A DNA stretch of 64,000 bases from JAEUMY01 sp033764435 (GCA_033764435.1 JANRIX010000022.1:1-64000); one strand, 5' to 3'; positions 40,184 to 49,220 are shown, counted from the first letter of the stretch. Notes: generated from the sequence alone by a model not told the origin. Numbers and translations are program-made.

Positions 40184-41260
40184 TCACGTCATTGCGAGGG
40201 CCTGAGCCAGTTTCTTCAAGCTGGCAGCAGAGGCGTCCGTGACCTGCACGCGAGCGGCCTCGCCAATATGTCGGTAATTGCGGAACATCGATTTCCCATA
40301 GGCCGGGTCGTAATGGTGGCGCAGCAGATCATCCACCAGCGCTGGCCAGTCAGCCTGGGCAGCCAGTGCCTTCCAGTCGGCGATGCGGGCACTCGGATGC
40401 AGGCTTTTGAGGCAATCGAGCTTCTCTGCGAGTAGCGGTCCGTTCTCGATCAGGTGGCGGTAGTCCTCCTGCAGCAAGGTCACCCGCGCCGCCGCATCCG
40501 TGTCCATCAGGACGCATTGCCCATCCCGCATCCGCTCCATGAGCGCGTCCGGCACGCGCAGCAGGCCCACCCGCTTGCTTTCGGCTTCCACCCAGATGGG
40601 TCGCGCCGGGTCCATGCGCTGCAGGGTGTCCCAGATCGCTGTTTCAAAAAGCTTTTGTGGCGGCTGCGGCGCGTCGGGCAGATCGCCCAGCACCGAACCG
40701 CGATGCCGCGCCATGTCCTCGAGGTCCAGGACTTGTGCGCCAGCGGCCTTCAGCGCGGTCAGCAGGCGACTCTTGCCCGAGCCCGTGCGTCCGCACAGGA
40801 CCTTGAATGTCAGCGTGTGAGGCAGGGCATCGAGATCGCGCCGGACCACCGCGCGGAAGCTCTTGTAGCCGCCCTCAAGCTGCAGCGCATGCCAGCCGAT
40901 CGCGCGCAGGATGTGGGTCATGGCGCCGGATCTGGACCCGCCGCGCCAGCAATAGACCAGCGGACGCCAGCCACGAGGATGGTGGCGAAAGTGCGCCTCG
41001 ATGTGCGTGGCAATGTTGCGCGCAACCAGTGCAGCGCCCAGCTTCTTCGCCTCGAATGCCGAGGCCTGCTTGTGCAGCGTCCCGACCTCGACCCGCTCTG
41101 CGTCACTGAGGACCGGATAGTTCAGGGCGCCCGGAACATGGTCTTCCGCGTACTCGCCCGGGCTGCGGACGTCCAGGATGGCGTCGAATCCGGCCAGGTC
41201 CGCATGCTGAAAGTCCGCCGGAAGCTGATCGTTCCTGACCGGGCGTCTGTCCTGCATCAC
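40184..41260 (-). CDS. selU: tRNA 2-selenouridine synthase
   Basis: A 358-residue protein (SelU/MnmH/YbbB) that replaces sulphur by selenium at the wobble uridine of tRNAs for Lys, Glu and Gln. The N-terminal rhodanese domain has the catalytic Cys104 in VYCWRGGSRSG, and the C-terminal P-loop domain has CGRTGSGKSRLL (Walker A 157-164). The length is typical. It uses selenophosphate, so selD should exist elsewhere in the genome. It overlaps the esterase gene by four bases. Confidence 0.95.
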   Translation of the reverse strand: MMQDRRPVRNDQLPADFQHADLAGFDAILDVRSPGEYAEDHVPGALNYPVLSDAERVEVGTLHKQASAFEAKKLGAALVARNIATHIEAHFRHHPRGWRPLVYCWRGGSRSGAMTHILRAIGWHALQLEGGYKSFRAVVRRDLDALPHTLTFKVLCGRTGSGKSRLLTALKAAGAQVLDLEDMARHRGSVLGDLPDAPQPPQKLFETAIWDTLQRMDPARPIWVEAESKRVGLLRVPDALMERMRDGQCVLMDTDAAARVTLLQEDYRHLIENGPLLAEKLDCLKSLHPSARIADWKALAAQADWPALVDDLLRHHYDPAYGKSMFRNYRHIGEAARVQVTDASAASLKKLAQALAMT

Positions 41261-41976
41261 GCGGACTTCCCGCGTAGCGCGGTCTGCAGCACAGGCCAGA
41301 CATTTTCCAGCAGGCGCGGTTGCGCCGCAACTGCCGGATGCAGGCCATCCGGCAGGAAGAGTTCGGGCTTGTCGGCGATCCCCTCCAGCAGGAACGGCAC
41401 CAGCGCGGTCTTTCGCTGCTTTGCCAGCTCGGGATAGAGGTTACGGAACTCCTGCGAATATTCGGGGCCATAGTTCGGCGGAATCTGGATGCCGATCAGT
41501 ACGGGCACGGCACCGGCCGAACGGATTTGCTGCAGCATGGCGTCGAGATTGCTTCGCGTGGCGGACAGCGGGAGGCCGCGCAGGGCGTCATTGGCGCCCA
41601 GTTGCAGCAGCACATGGGTCGGCTTGTGGCGGGCCAGATCCGTCGCGAGGCGAGACCGGCCGCCGGTCGTCGTTTCACCGCTGATGCTGGCGTTGATCAC
41701 CACGACCTTGGGCTGGGTCTGCTTCAGGCGGTCGGCCATGAGGGCGACCCATCCCTTGGCCGGGTCGATGTTGTAGGCGGCGGACAGGCTGTCGCCGTAG
41801 ACCATGATGCGGGCAGCGGGTGCGGTCGCGGCGGTCTGCTTGCCCGGGCTCTGGCTGGATGCGGGTGTCGTCCATCCGCCCAGGGTGACGACAAACGCCA
41901 GAAAGACGCATTGCGTCGCCCAGTGCTTCCAGGCGGGGCGGTCGCCAGTGCAGGATTTGTGTAACGTATCAGGCAT
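41257..41976 (-). CDS. tesA: SGNH-family arylesterase/thioesterase (TesA-like)
   Basis: A 239-residue secreted hydrolase with a signal peptide (about residues 18-41) and the SGNH blocks IMVYGDSLSAAYN (Ser), NASISGETT (Gly), LQLGANDALRG (Asn) and LPDGLHP (Asp, His). It corresponds to Escherichia coli TesA, a periplasmic thioesterase/lysophospholipase, and sits back to back with the ABC transporter genes of the ybbA-ybbP type, an arrangement conserved in many proteobacteria. A one-mismatch palindrome (41454-41465) encodes EYS. Confidence 0.92.
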   Translation of the reverse strand: MPDTLHKSCTGDRPAWKHWATQCVFLAFVVTLGGWTTPASSQSPGKQTAATAPAARIMVYGDSLSAAYNIDPAKGWVALMADRLKQTQPKVVVINASISGETTTGGRSRLATDLARHKPTHVLLQLGANDALRGLPLSATRSNLDAMLQQIRSAGAVPVLIGIQIPPNYGPEYSQEFRNLYPELAKQRKTALVPFLLEGIADKPELFLPDGLHPAVAAQPRLLENVWPVLQTALRGKSA

Positions 41977-42064
41977 TCGCGTGCTTCTCCGAGAATGGCG
42001 CCGGTCAGGGACTTTCCCACCGCACGCCGTCAAGAACATCAACAATCCCATCACAGACCACTCC

Positions 42065-42886
42065 ATGAACATGACCCAGATCGCCAGGCAGGAAGCAACG
42101 CTGCTGCCGGAGACGACCCCCGTTGCCGCTGCCCGTTCGTCCGACGTGGCCGGCACCCATCCCGCCACCCTGCCTGTGCCTGTGGTCTGCGCCGAAGCGC
42201 TGACCAAGCAGGTGACCACTGCGGAGCATCAGCTCACGATCGTCAACAACGTTCATTTTACGGTGCGGGCCGGCGAGGCGGTTGCCGTGGTTGGCGCCTC
42301 GGGCTCCGGCAAGTCGACGTTGCTGGGTTTGTTGGCTGGGTTGGACACGCCGACCTCGGGTCGCGTTCTCATCCAGGGCACGGATCTCAACAGCCTCGAT
42401 GAGGATGGCCGCGCGGCACTGCGCGGGCGGCTGGTCGGGTTCGTGTTCCAGTCCTTCCAGCTTCTGCCTTCTTTGACCGCGCGCGAGAACGTCATGCTGC
42501 CGCTGGAACTTGCGGGTATGGATCAGGCGCGTGAGCGCGCGGAGGCCATTCTTACCCGGGTCGGGCTAGGCGAGCGCATGGGCCACTATCCCCGGCAGCT
42601 TTCTGGCGGCGAACAGCAGCGCGTGGCCATTGCCCGCGCGTTCGTCACCGAGCCCAAGCTGCTCTTCGCCGACGAACCCACCGGAAACCTCGATGCGCGC
42701 ACGGGCCAGAGCATGATCGAGCTCCTGTTCGAACTGAATCGCGAGCGCGGCACGACGCTCATCCTGGTCACGCATGATTTGCAGCTCGCCAACCTCTGCG
42801 GCCGCCGTCTCACCATTTCCGCGGGCGAAGTCGTCGATACCGCCCAAGAGAGTGCCCCCAACAGCGCAGCGCAGGCCGCGACATGA
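42065..42886 (+). CDS. ybbA: ABC transporter ATP-binding protein (YbbA-like)
   Basis: A 273-residue ATPase with Walker A VGASGSGKSTLL, Q-loop FVFQSFQLLPSL, signature YPRQLSGGEQQRVAIA, Walker B LLFADEPTGNLD and an H-loop in LILVTHD. It belongs to the MacB/LolD-like group. It has a longer than usual N-terminal extension of about 50 residues. It overlaps the permease gene by four bases. The probable start is the ATG at 42065. Function of the YbbAP system is not settled; export of lipids or toxic compounds has been suggested. Confidence 0.9.
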   Translation: MNMTQIARQEATLLPETTPVAAARSSDVAGTHPATLPVPVVCAEALTKQVTTAEHQLTIVNNVHFTVRAGEAVAVVGASGSGKSTLLGLLAGLDTPTSGRVLIQGTDLNSLDEDGRAALRGRLVGFVFQSFQLLPSLTARENVMLPLELAGMDQARERAEAILTRVGLGERMGHYPRQLSGGEQQRVAIARAFVTEPKLLFADEPTGNLDARTGQSMIELLFELNRERGTTLILVTHDLQLANLCGRRLTISAGEVVDTAQESAPNSAAQAAT

Positions 42887-45387
42887 ACCGCATCCGCCTC
42901 GCGGGCCGCATGCTGCGGCGCAACTGGCAGGCGGGCGAAAGCCGCGTCTTGCTCTTCGCCTTGTTGATAGCCGTGGCCAGCGTGACCACGGTCGGCTTCT
43001 TCGCTGATCGCGTCGAGCAGGCATTGAAGTTGCAGGCCAATGAACTCATCGGTGGTGATCTGGTCATCGTGAGTCGTGCGCCAGTGCCGGCCGAGTTGCT
43101 TGATCTGGCGGGATCCTTGCCGCTGACGCGGGCCACGACCGCGACCTTTCCCAGTATGGTCAGTGCGGATCGGGGGGGCGCGGCACTGGGCGAAATCAAG
43201 GCCGTGAGTGATGGCTTTCCGCTGCGCGGCAAGCTCAGGATCAGCGCAGGCCCGGGACTGCCGGACCGTGAAGCAGAGGGCGGTCCCCCGCGCGGCACCG
43301 TGTGGGTCACCGAGCCGCTGCTTGCCAGGATCGACATCGCAGTCGGCGACACCCTGAATGTCGGGCGCGCGGCGCTGAAGGTCACCGCGCTCATCACCAA
43401 GGAGCCGGACAACGTCCTCGACTACTTCGGTGTGGCGCCTCGCATCATGATCAACGACGCTGACCTGCCCGCGACCGCGCTGGTGCAGGTGGGCAGCCGC
43501 ATTACCTATCGCATGCTGCTGTCCGGCGCGCCGGATGCGGTGGAGAAATTCCGGGTCACGGTGCAGCCGATGCTCAAGGCTGGCCAGCGTCTCGAAACCG
43601 TGCGGGACGCGCGTTCTGAGGTCCGGGTGTCGCTGGATCGCGCGAGCCGCTTCCTTGGTTTGGCAGCGTTGTTGTCTGTCATTCTTGCCTCGGTCGCGGT
43701 TGCGCTGGCCGCCCGGCGTTTTTCGCAGCGGCAGATGGATCACTGCGCGATGATGCGCTGCCTTGGCGCGTCCCAGGCTGACATTTTCCTGCTCAACTTC
43801 TACCAGTTCGTGATGCTCGGCATCCTGGCTTCACTGTTGGGCGCACTGGCGGGATTCGGCGCGCAGTCCATGCTGGCCAAGATGCTGTCCGGCTTCTTCA
43901 CCGTGCAACTGCCGACGCCGGGGCCTCTGCCTGCGCTGCAGGGCGCGCTGACCGGCTTCGTGTTGCTGCTGGGCTTCACCGTGCCGCCCTTGCTTCGCTT
44001 GCGCAGTGTGCCGACCTTGCGTGTGCTGCGGCGTGACGTCGGCGGGCTGGAGGGCTTCAGTCTTTCCGCCTATGTGTTGGGACTCGGTGCGCTGGTCGGC
44101 CTGATCGTGTGGCGTGCGGGCGACATCAAGCTGGGTCTGCTGGCTGTCGGCGGATTCGCTGCGGCGCTCGGCGCCGCCGCGCTGTTGGGACTGCTGCTGA
44201 TTCAAGCGGTCTCCGGCTTGCGTGGTCGCATCGGCGGCGCTTTCGGCGGTGCCCTGCGCTACGGACTGGCCAACATGAAACGTCGCGCTGGCGGCAGCCT
44301 GGTGCAGATCATGGCGCTGGGCCTCGGCATCATGGCCATGCTGCTGCTGACACTGGTGCGCACCGACATCATCTCGCGCTGGCAGGCATCCGTGCCCAAA
44401 GATGCGCCGAACCGCTTCGTGATCAACATCCAGTCCGATCAGCTCAAGGCGGTGCAGAGTTTCTTCACCCAGCGCAATCTGACGACGCCGGACCTGTATC
44501 CGATGGTGCGCGGTCGTCTGGTCGAAATCAACGACAAGCCGGTCAACAAGGACGGCTATAAGGATGAACGGGCGCGCCGACTGGTCGAGCGTGAGTTCAA
44601 CATGTCCTTCGGCGAACAGCGCCGGCCAGACAACAAGGTCGTCGCCGGCGAGTGGTGGAAGCCTGGTGATGGCGCCAAAGCTTTTTCGGTGGAAGAGGGT
44701 CTCGCCAAGACGCTGGGACTCAAGGTGGGCGACAGCCTGACCTATGAGATTGGCGGCAACCGCTTCAGTGCGCCCATCACCAGTCTGCGCCAGGTGGACT
44801 GGGGGTCCTTCAAGCCCAACTTCTTCGTGATCGCGAGCCCGGGCCTGATCGACAACTATCCGGCGAGCTATATCACCAGCTTCAGTCTGCCGCCGGGCAA
44901 TGAACGGGTGGTGACCGAGCTGGTGAAGCAGTTCCCCAATCTGTCGGTGATCGATCTGTCGGCCATCATGGCGCAGGTGCAGACCATTTCGGACCAGGTC
45001 GCCCGGGCGGTAGAGTTCGTGTTCCTGTTTGCGTTGCTGGCGGGACTGGTGGTGCTCTACGCCGCCATTTCCACCACGCAGGATGAGCGAATATTCGAAG
45101 GGGCGATCATGCGTACCCTGGGTGCGCAGCGCCGCCAGCTGGTCATGCTGCAGACGGCGGAGTTTCTGGCCATCGGCGTGCTTGCCGGGCTGGTGGCGGC
45201 GGGTGGTGCGGTTGGGTTGGGCATGGTGCTCTCCGAACAGGTGCTGAACGTGCCCTACGTCATCAACTGGTGGGTGCCCGTTATCGGCTTGCTGGCAGGC
45301 GCGACGGGTGTGACGTTCGCCGGACTGATCGGTACGCGCAGCACGGTGAACAGTCCGCCGCTGCAGACAATTCGTGGCGTGGCCTGA
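42883..45387 (+). CDS. ybbP: ABC transporter permease, FtsX/MacB-like (YbbP)
   Basis: An 834-residue permease with two FtsX-type cores and roughly ten hydrophobic segments: one near the N-terminus (VLLFALLIAVASVTTVGFFA), a cluster near 255-480, and a C-terminal triplet near 705-820. Large extracytoplasmic domains lie between them. Architecture and the pairing with the upstream ATPase identify a YbbP-like transporter. A one-mismatch palindrome (45087-45098) reads RIFE in the last cytoplasmic loop, beside the conserved FEGAIMRTLGA. Confidence 0.92.
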   Translation: MNRIRLAGRMLRRNWQAGESRVLLFALLIAVASVTTVGFFADRVEQALKLQANELIGGDLVIVSRAPVPAELLDLAGSLPLTRATTATFPSMVSADRGGAALGEIKAVSDGFPLRGKLRISAGPGLPDREAEGGPPRGTVWVTEPLLARIDIAVGDTLNVGRAALKVTALITKEPDNVLDYFGVAPRIMINDADLPATALVQVGSRITYRMLLSGAPDAVEKFRVTVQPMLKAGQRLETVRDARSEVRVSLDRASRFLGLAALLSVILASVAVALAARRFSQRQMDHCAMMRCLGASQADIFLLNFYQFVMLGILASLLGALAGFGAQSMLAKMLSGFFTVQLPTPGPLPALQGALTGFVLLLGFTVPPLLRLRSVPTLRVLRRDVGGLEGFSLSAYVLGLGALVGLIVWRAGDIKLGLLAVGGFAAALGAAALLGLLLIQAVSGLRGRIGGAFGGALRYGLANMKRRAGGSLVQIMALGLGIMAMLLLTLVRTDIISRWQASVPKDAPNRFVINIQSDQLKAVQSFFTQRNLTTPDLYPMVRGRLVEINDKPVNKDGYKDERARRLVEREFNMSFGEQRRPDNKVVAGEWWKPGDGAKAFSVEEGLAKTLGLKVGDSLTYEIGGNRFSAPITSLRQVDWGSFKPNFFVIASPGLIDNYPASYITSFSLPPGNERVVTELVKQFPNLSVIDLSAIMAQVQTISDQVARAVEFVFLFALLAGLVVLYAAISTTQDERIFEGAIMRTLGAQRRQLVMLQTAEFLAIGVLAGLVAAGGAVGLGMVLSEQVLNVPYVINWWVPVIGLLAGATGVTFAGLIGTRSTVNSPPLQTIRGVA

Positions 45388-45430
45388 GATCGGACGCACG
45401 GGACGTGCAGCAGGCAGCGAAGCAAAAAAG

Positions 45431-45455
45431 AAAGGGCGCCGCTGGCGCCCTTTTT
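45431..45455. terminator. Bidirectional terminator
   Basis: Stem AAAGGGCGCC (45431-45440) pairs with GGCGCCCTTT (45444-45453), followed by a T-run on both strands. It serves ybbP and the convergent bamD. Confidence 0.9.
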
Positions 45456-45482
45456 CGTTTTTCCATCCAGTCGAATGACATT

Positions 45483-45494
45483 GCGAATATTCGC
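45483..45494. repeat. Iterated palindrome with full 20-bp extended consensus
   Basis: Exact copy in the convergent gap. Flanks CATT and AGTG extend the symmetry to CAYTGCGAATATTCGCARTG (45479-45498), the most complete extended site in the window. Confidence 0.95.
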
Positions 45495-45518
45495 AGTGCC
45501 ATCCGGACTGTGATCACC

Positions 45519-46358
45519 TCACCAGAGCTTCCACCACGGCTTGCCCTGGGCGGGTGCGGTGGCCATCGCATTGTCGGGGAAGTTCTTCTGCAGCACCCGG
45601 CGCGCGTCGTCGGCCAGCTGCTTCATTTCCAGCTTTTCATAGGCACGCACCATCATGACCAGTGCTTCCTGGTTGGCCGGGGCCTGCGGGTAACGGGTCA
45701 GCGTGGTCTGGGCGCGGTTGGCGGCGGCCAGATAGGCGCCGCGGTTGTAGTAGTACTGCGCAACCTGAACTTCATGCTTTGCGAGGGTGTTGACCAGAAA
45801 CACCATTCTGGCGCGCGCATCGTCGGCATAGCGGCTCTCTGGAAAGCGCTCGACCAGTTCCTTGAAGCTGTCGAAGGATTCGCGCAACGCCTTGGGGTCG
45901 CGCTCCGACATGTCCTGGGTGAGCCAGGAACCTAGGAACCCCAGATCCAGACGGTAGTGGGCGAGGCCCTTCAGGTAGATCGCGTAATCGACGGCCGGAT
46001 GGTTCGGATGCAGCTTGATGAAGCGGTCGGCGGCGGCGATGGCTGCGGCCGTCTCGCCTTCCTTGTAGTTGGCATAGGCCACGTCTAGCTGGGCCTGCTG
46101 CGCGAACTTGCCAAACGGGTACTTGGCCTCCAGCTGCTCGTAGAGTTTGATGGCGCCCAGATTGTTGCCAGAGTCCAGCTCGTCCTTGGCTGCCCGGTAG
46201 AACTGCTCGACGGTCCAGGATTTCTGCGGATCGAGCTTGTCGCCCAGCATGCCGCAACCGGAAAGCAGGGTGGCGGACACGACCGCCGCTGCGAGCAGGC
46301 GGGACGCCGGGCGGGCGGCGACGGACATCAGGTGCAAAGCGGATACACTGCGCGGCAT
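45519..46358 (-). CDS. bamD: Outer-membrane assembly lipoprotein BamD
   Basis: A 279-residue essential component of the BAM complex that folds outer-membrane proteins. The lipobox is SATLLSGC, followed by five TPR-like repeats (YEQLEAKYPFGKFAQQAQLD, FIKLHPNHPAVDYAIYLKGL and so on). The ATG at 46358 overlaps the rluD ATG on the other strand; an internal ATG at 46328 would give a more normal 25-residue signal peptide and remove this overlap. A TATAAT on the minus strand (46385-46390) inside rluD is the likely -10. Confidence 0.95.
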   Translation of the reverse strand: MPRSVSALHLMSVAARPASRLLAAAVVSATLLSGCGMLGDKLDPQKSWTVEQFYRAAKDELDSGNNLGAIKLYEQLEAKYPFGKFAQQAQLDVAYANYKEGETAAAIAAADRFIKLHPNHPAVDYAIYLKGLAHYRLDLGFLGSWLTQDMSERDPKALRESFDSFKELVERFPESRYADDARARMVFLVNTLAKHEVQVAQYYYNRGAYLAAANRAQTTLTRYPQAPANQEALVMMVRAYEKLEMKQLADDARRVLQKNFPDNAMATAPAQGKPWWKLW

Positions 46359-47367
46359 GTCGGACCTCGAATTCGAAGACGAAGATTATAGCCCAAGCGA
46401 ATCGACCCTCCCGCGACGCGAATCCTTCATCGCCAGCGCCGCCGAAGCCGGGCTGAGATTGGACCAGTTTCTCGCGCGCCGGTTGCCCGATGTCTCGCGG
46501 ACGCGACTGGCCGAGCTTGCCAAGGCGGGCTTGGTCCAGGTCGGGGGCCGGCATGCGGAGCCCAAGCTCCGCCTCGCCGGGTTCGAGCGCATCGAGATCG
46601 AGGTGCCGCCTCGCGCCGAGGACATGGCGTTTTCGCCCGAGCCCATGGATCTGGCGATTGTCCACGCGGATCGCGATGTGCTGGTGCTGGACAAGCCGCC
46701 TGGCCTGGTCGTGCACCCGGCTGCGGGCAACTGGCAAGGCACGCTTCTCAACGGTTTGCTGCATTTCGATCCCGCGCTGGCGAGTGTGCCCCGCGCCGGC
46801 ATCGTTCACCGTCTGGACAAGGACACGTCCGGGCTGATGGTGGTGGCGCGCACCGAGGCGGCGCAGACTCACCTCGTCCGGCAGTTGCAGGCGCGTACGG
46901 TGAGCCGCGAGTATGTCGCCATTGCACAGGGACACATCGCGGCAGCGGTGCGCATCGAGGCACCCATCGGCCGGCATTCCCGACAGCGCACGCGGATGGC
47001 GGTGGTGAGCGAAGGGCAGGGTGGCAAGTTCGCTGCGACCCGGGTGCAGCCCGTCGAGGACCTGCCGGCCCATACCCTGATTGAATGCCAGCTTGAAACC
47101 GGGCGGACGCACCAGATACGGGTGCATCTGCAGTCCATCGGCCATCCGCTGGAAGGCGACACCACCTACGGCGCGAAACCGTTGAACCGCCATCCGGCGT
47201 GGCAGGCGGCGGTGCAGGTCTTCGCGCGCCAGGCGCTGCACGCGCGGCGGCTCGCGTTTGTGCATCCCGGTTCCGGCAAGGAGGTGACATTCGAGTCGCC
47301 GCTGCCGACGGATTTCGTCCGGCTGCTGGATATCCTGCGCCACGATCCGGATGGTGATGCCCGATGA
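46357..47367 (+). CDS. rluD: 23S rRNA pseudouridine synthase RluD-like
   Basis: A 336-residue RluA-family synthase that in Escherichia coli modifies 23S rRNA positions 1911, 1915 and 1917. It has an N-terminal S4-type RNA-binding domain (GLRLDQFLARRLPDVSRTRL), the KPPGLVVHPAAGN segment and the catalytic Asp in IVHRLDKDTSGLMVVA. The acidic N-terminal start MSDLEFEDEDY follows the ATG at 46357. The diverging bamD and the overlapping pgeF are the usual neighbours. Confidence 0.95.
   Translation: MSDLEFEDEDYSPSESTLPRRESFIASAAEAGLRLDQFLARRLPDVSRTRLAELAKAGLVQVGGRHAEPKLRLAGFERIEIEVPPRAEDMAFSPEPMDLAIVHADRDVLVLDKPPGLVVHPAAGNWQGTLLNGLLHFDPALASVPRAGIVHRLDKDTSGLMVVARTEAAQTHLVRQLQARTVSREYVAIAQGHIAAAVRIEAPIGRHSRQRTRMAVVSEGQGGKFAATRVQPVEDLPAHTLIECQLETGRTHQIRVHLQSIGHPLEGDTTYGAKPLNRHPAWQAAVQVFARQALHARRLAFVHPGSGKEVTFESPLPTDFVRLLDILRHDPDGDAR
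46385..46390 (-). promoter_or_regulatory. Likely -10 box of bamD inside rluD
   Basis: Minus-strand TATAAT located 27 bases upstream of the outer bamD ATG. No clear -35. Confidence 0.5.
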
Positions 47368-48113
47368 AACCGCCCGTCCTCATGCAGCCCGACTGGGCCG
47401 CACCGGCGAATATTCGCGCCCTGTTCACCACCCGCGAAGGTGGTGCATCGCAAGGGACCTTTGCCGGCTTCAATATCGGCCTCGGTGCGGGCGATGCGGA
47501 GGAGTCGGTCATGAAGAACCGCGAACTGCTTCGCGCCGAGCTCCCCGGGGAGGTGACGTGGTTGCGTCAGGTCCATGGCACCCGCTGCGTGAAGTTGCCT
47601 ACGACGGATGATGTCACCGCAGACGCGGTCTGGTCGGACGCTGTTGGCACTGTCTGCGCGGTGCAGGTCGCGGACTGCATGCCGGTGCTGCTCGCCCGGC
47701 GGGATGGTACGGCCGTGGCGGTCGCGCATGCCGGCTGGCGCGGCATGGCGGCCGGGGTGATCGAATCGACGGTGACGGCAATGCGTGCCGATGCGGCCGC
47801 GGTGCCGCTCATGGCCTGGCTAGGACCCTGTATCGGCCCGCAGGCGTTTGAAGTGGGGCCCGAAGTGCGCGAGGCATTTCTCGATGCCGACCCCGGCGCG
47901 GGGCTGGCGTTCCTCGAGCGTGGGCAGGGCAAGTGGTTGTGCAGTCTGCCTGCGCTGGCCCGGCGTCGCCTGAATCGACTGGGCATCACGGCCGCGTACG
48001 GAGGGGCGTTCTGCACCTACTCCGATCCCTCGCGTTTCTTTTCCTACCGACGCGCCACCCATGAGGGTGTCAGGACCGGCCGGATGGCTGCGCTGATCTG
48101 GCGCGAACGCTGA
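47364..48113 (+). CDS. pgeF: Purine nucleoside phosphorylase/laccase-domain protein PgeF
   Basis: A 249-residue YfiH/DUF152 protein. The zinc ligands are in VHGTRCVKL (His), VADCMPVLL (Cys) and AHAGWRGMAAGV (His). Relatives were once called polyphenol oxidases; the Escherichia coli protein edits peptidoglycan precursors and human FAMIN has purine nucleoside activity. The start overlaps the rluD stop by four bases. A palindrome copy encodes ANIR at residues 15-18. Confidence 0.93.
   Translation: MKPPVLMQPDWAAPANIRALFTTREGGASQGTFAGFNIGLGAGDAEESVMKNRELLRAELPGEVTWLRQVHGTRCVKLPTTDDVTADAVWSDAVGTVCAVQVADCMPVLLARRDGTAVAVAHAGWRGMAAGVIESTVTAMRADAAAVPLMAWLGPCIGPQAFEVGPEVREAFLDADPGAGLAFLERGQGKWLCSLPALARRRLNRLGITAAYGGAFCTYSDPSRFFSYRRATHEGVRTGRMAALIWRER
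47406..47417. repeat. Iterated palindrome (coding, ANIR)
   Basis: Exact copy in pgeF, read as (P)ANIR(A) near the N-terminus. Confidence 0.95.
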
Positions 48114-48190
48114 TCCTGCGCGGCTGGGCACGGGTGCAGATGGGCCGCATGGCAGCCACCCTTGGCAGTCCCAGCGTGGTGGCCCCTCTT

Positions 48191-48209
48191 GACAGCCATG
48201 CTAGGCTGT
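48191..48209. promoter_or_regulatory. Inverted repeat upstream of the ZIP transporter
   Basis: GACAGCC ATGCTA GGCTGTC, a perfect 7-bp inverted repeat set between two TTGACA hexamers (48189-48194 and 48214-48219). It could be an operator for a metal-responsive repressor or a hairpin. It does not match the usual Zur box. Confidence 0.45.
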
Positions 48210-48269
48210 CGGCTTGACACAACTCTGTTGCATCTGCGTCCCGACCCTCTGCCTGTCCGACTGCTGTCC

Positions 48270-49040
48270 ATGACCACACTTACCGCCATCCTGCTGACCT
48301 GCCTTGCCGGCGGCGTGCTGTCTGTCGTGCTTGCCGCGGTGGTTGCGCTGAACGCGCGGCCGTCATGGATTCCGACGCTGGTCAGCTTTGCGGTGGGCGC
48401 GTTGCTGGGTGCGGTGTTCCTTGAACTGCTGCCCCACATTTTCGAAAAGACGCTGAACTACCAGACCACGGCCATGACCATCCTGGCCGGCATCCTGCTG
48501 TTCTTTGTGCTGGAGAAACTGGTCCTGTGGCGGCACTGCCACGAAGAGCACTGCGAGTCGCATGAGCCGCACGCTCACGCCCACGACCACGGACGTTCGG
48601 GTCTGATGATCACCATCGGCGACACGCTCCACAATTTCGTGGATGGCATCGTGATTGCCGCAGCGTTCATGGCCGATATCAACCTGGGTTTCATCACTGC
48701 CCTGGCCATCCTCGCGCACGAGATTCCGCAGGAAATCGGCGACTTCGTGATCCTGCTCCACTCGGGATTCAGTCGCCGCCAGGCCTTCGCCCTGAACCTG
48801 ATTTCCAGCCTGGCGACGGTAGTCGGTGCACTGCTGGCCTATTTCATGCTGCAGTCATTTGAGGGATGGGTGCCGGTGCTGCTCTGCCTCGCCGCGTCCA
48901 GCATGATGTACGTCGCCATCGCTGACCTCATCCCCGGCCTGCACAAGCGCACGTCCATCTCCGCGACCCTGCAACAAGTGACCCTCATCGGCATGGGTGT
49001 CGGGACCATCGGGCTGATTCACGTTCTCCTGCCGCATTGA
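48270..49040 (+). CDS. ZIP-family metal transporter
   Basis: A 256-residue membrane protein with eight hydrophobic segments. The His-rich cytosolic loop HEEHCESHEPHAHAHDHGR separates the third and fourth helices, and the metal-transport helices contain GDTLHNFVDGIVIAA and ILAHEIPQEIGDF. The family moves zinc, iron or manganese into the cytoplasm, or zinc from compartments. The ATG at 48270 is favoured because it starts the first membrane helix; the frame stays open upstream. Its 3' end overlaps, antisense, the reading frame of a small membrane protein. Confidence 0.92.
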   Translation: MTTLTAILLTCLAGGVLSVVLAAVVALNARPSWIPTLVSFAVGALLGAVFLELLPHIFEKTLNYQTTAMTILAGILLFFVLEKLVLWRHCHEEHCESHEPHAHAHDHGRSGLMITIGDTLHNFVDGIVIAAAFMADINLGFITALAILAHEIPQEIGDFVILLHSGFSRRQAFALNLISSLATVVGALLAYFMLQSFEGWVPVLLCLAASSMMYVAIADLIPGLHKRTSISATLQQVTLIGMGVGTIGLIHVLLPH

Positions 49041-49220
49041 CGCATCCTGCTCCCGCCGGGCACGGCGTCGCCGCCGCGCCGGCGTGCCCACCAGCCAGAG
49101 AAAGAGCGCCAGCGGCGCCAGGCCATAGAACAGGAAAGTCATCACGCCCGCCACGAAGGATGACTCCGTGATCGCCATCATGAACGTGACATACAACCAG
49201 GCAATCGCTACGATATACAT
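48855..49220 (-). CDS. Small membrane protein with possible antisense-extended tail
   Basis: The N-terminal 60 residues (MYIVAIAWLYVTFMMAITES, then FLFYGLAPLALFLWLVG, then a run of arginines) look like a short two-helix inner-membrane protein that I recognise as common in betaproteobacteria, usually about 60-70 residues long. Here no stop codon occurs until 48855, so the frame continues antisense to the last 186 bases of the ZIP gene, giving a polar tail of 121 residues in total. Whether the tail is translated is unclear. Confidence 0.6.
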   Translation of the reverse strand: MYIVAIAWLYVTFMMAITESSFVAGVMTFLFYGLAPLALFLWLVGTPARRRRRARREQDASMRQENVNQPDGPDTHADEGHLLQGRGDGRALVQAGDEVSDGDVHHAGRGEAEQHRHPSLK

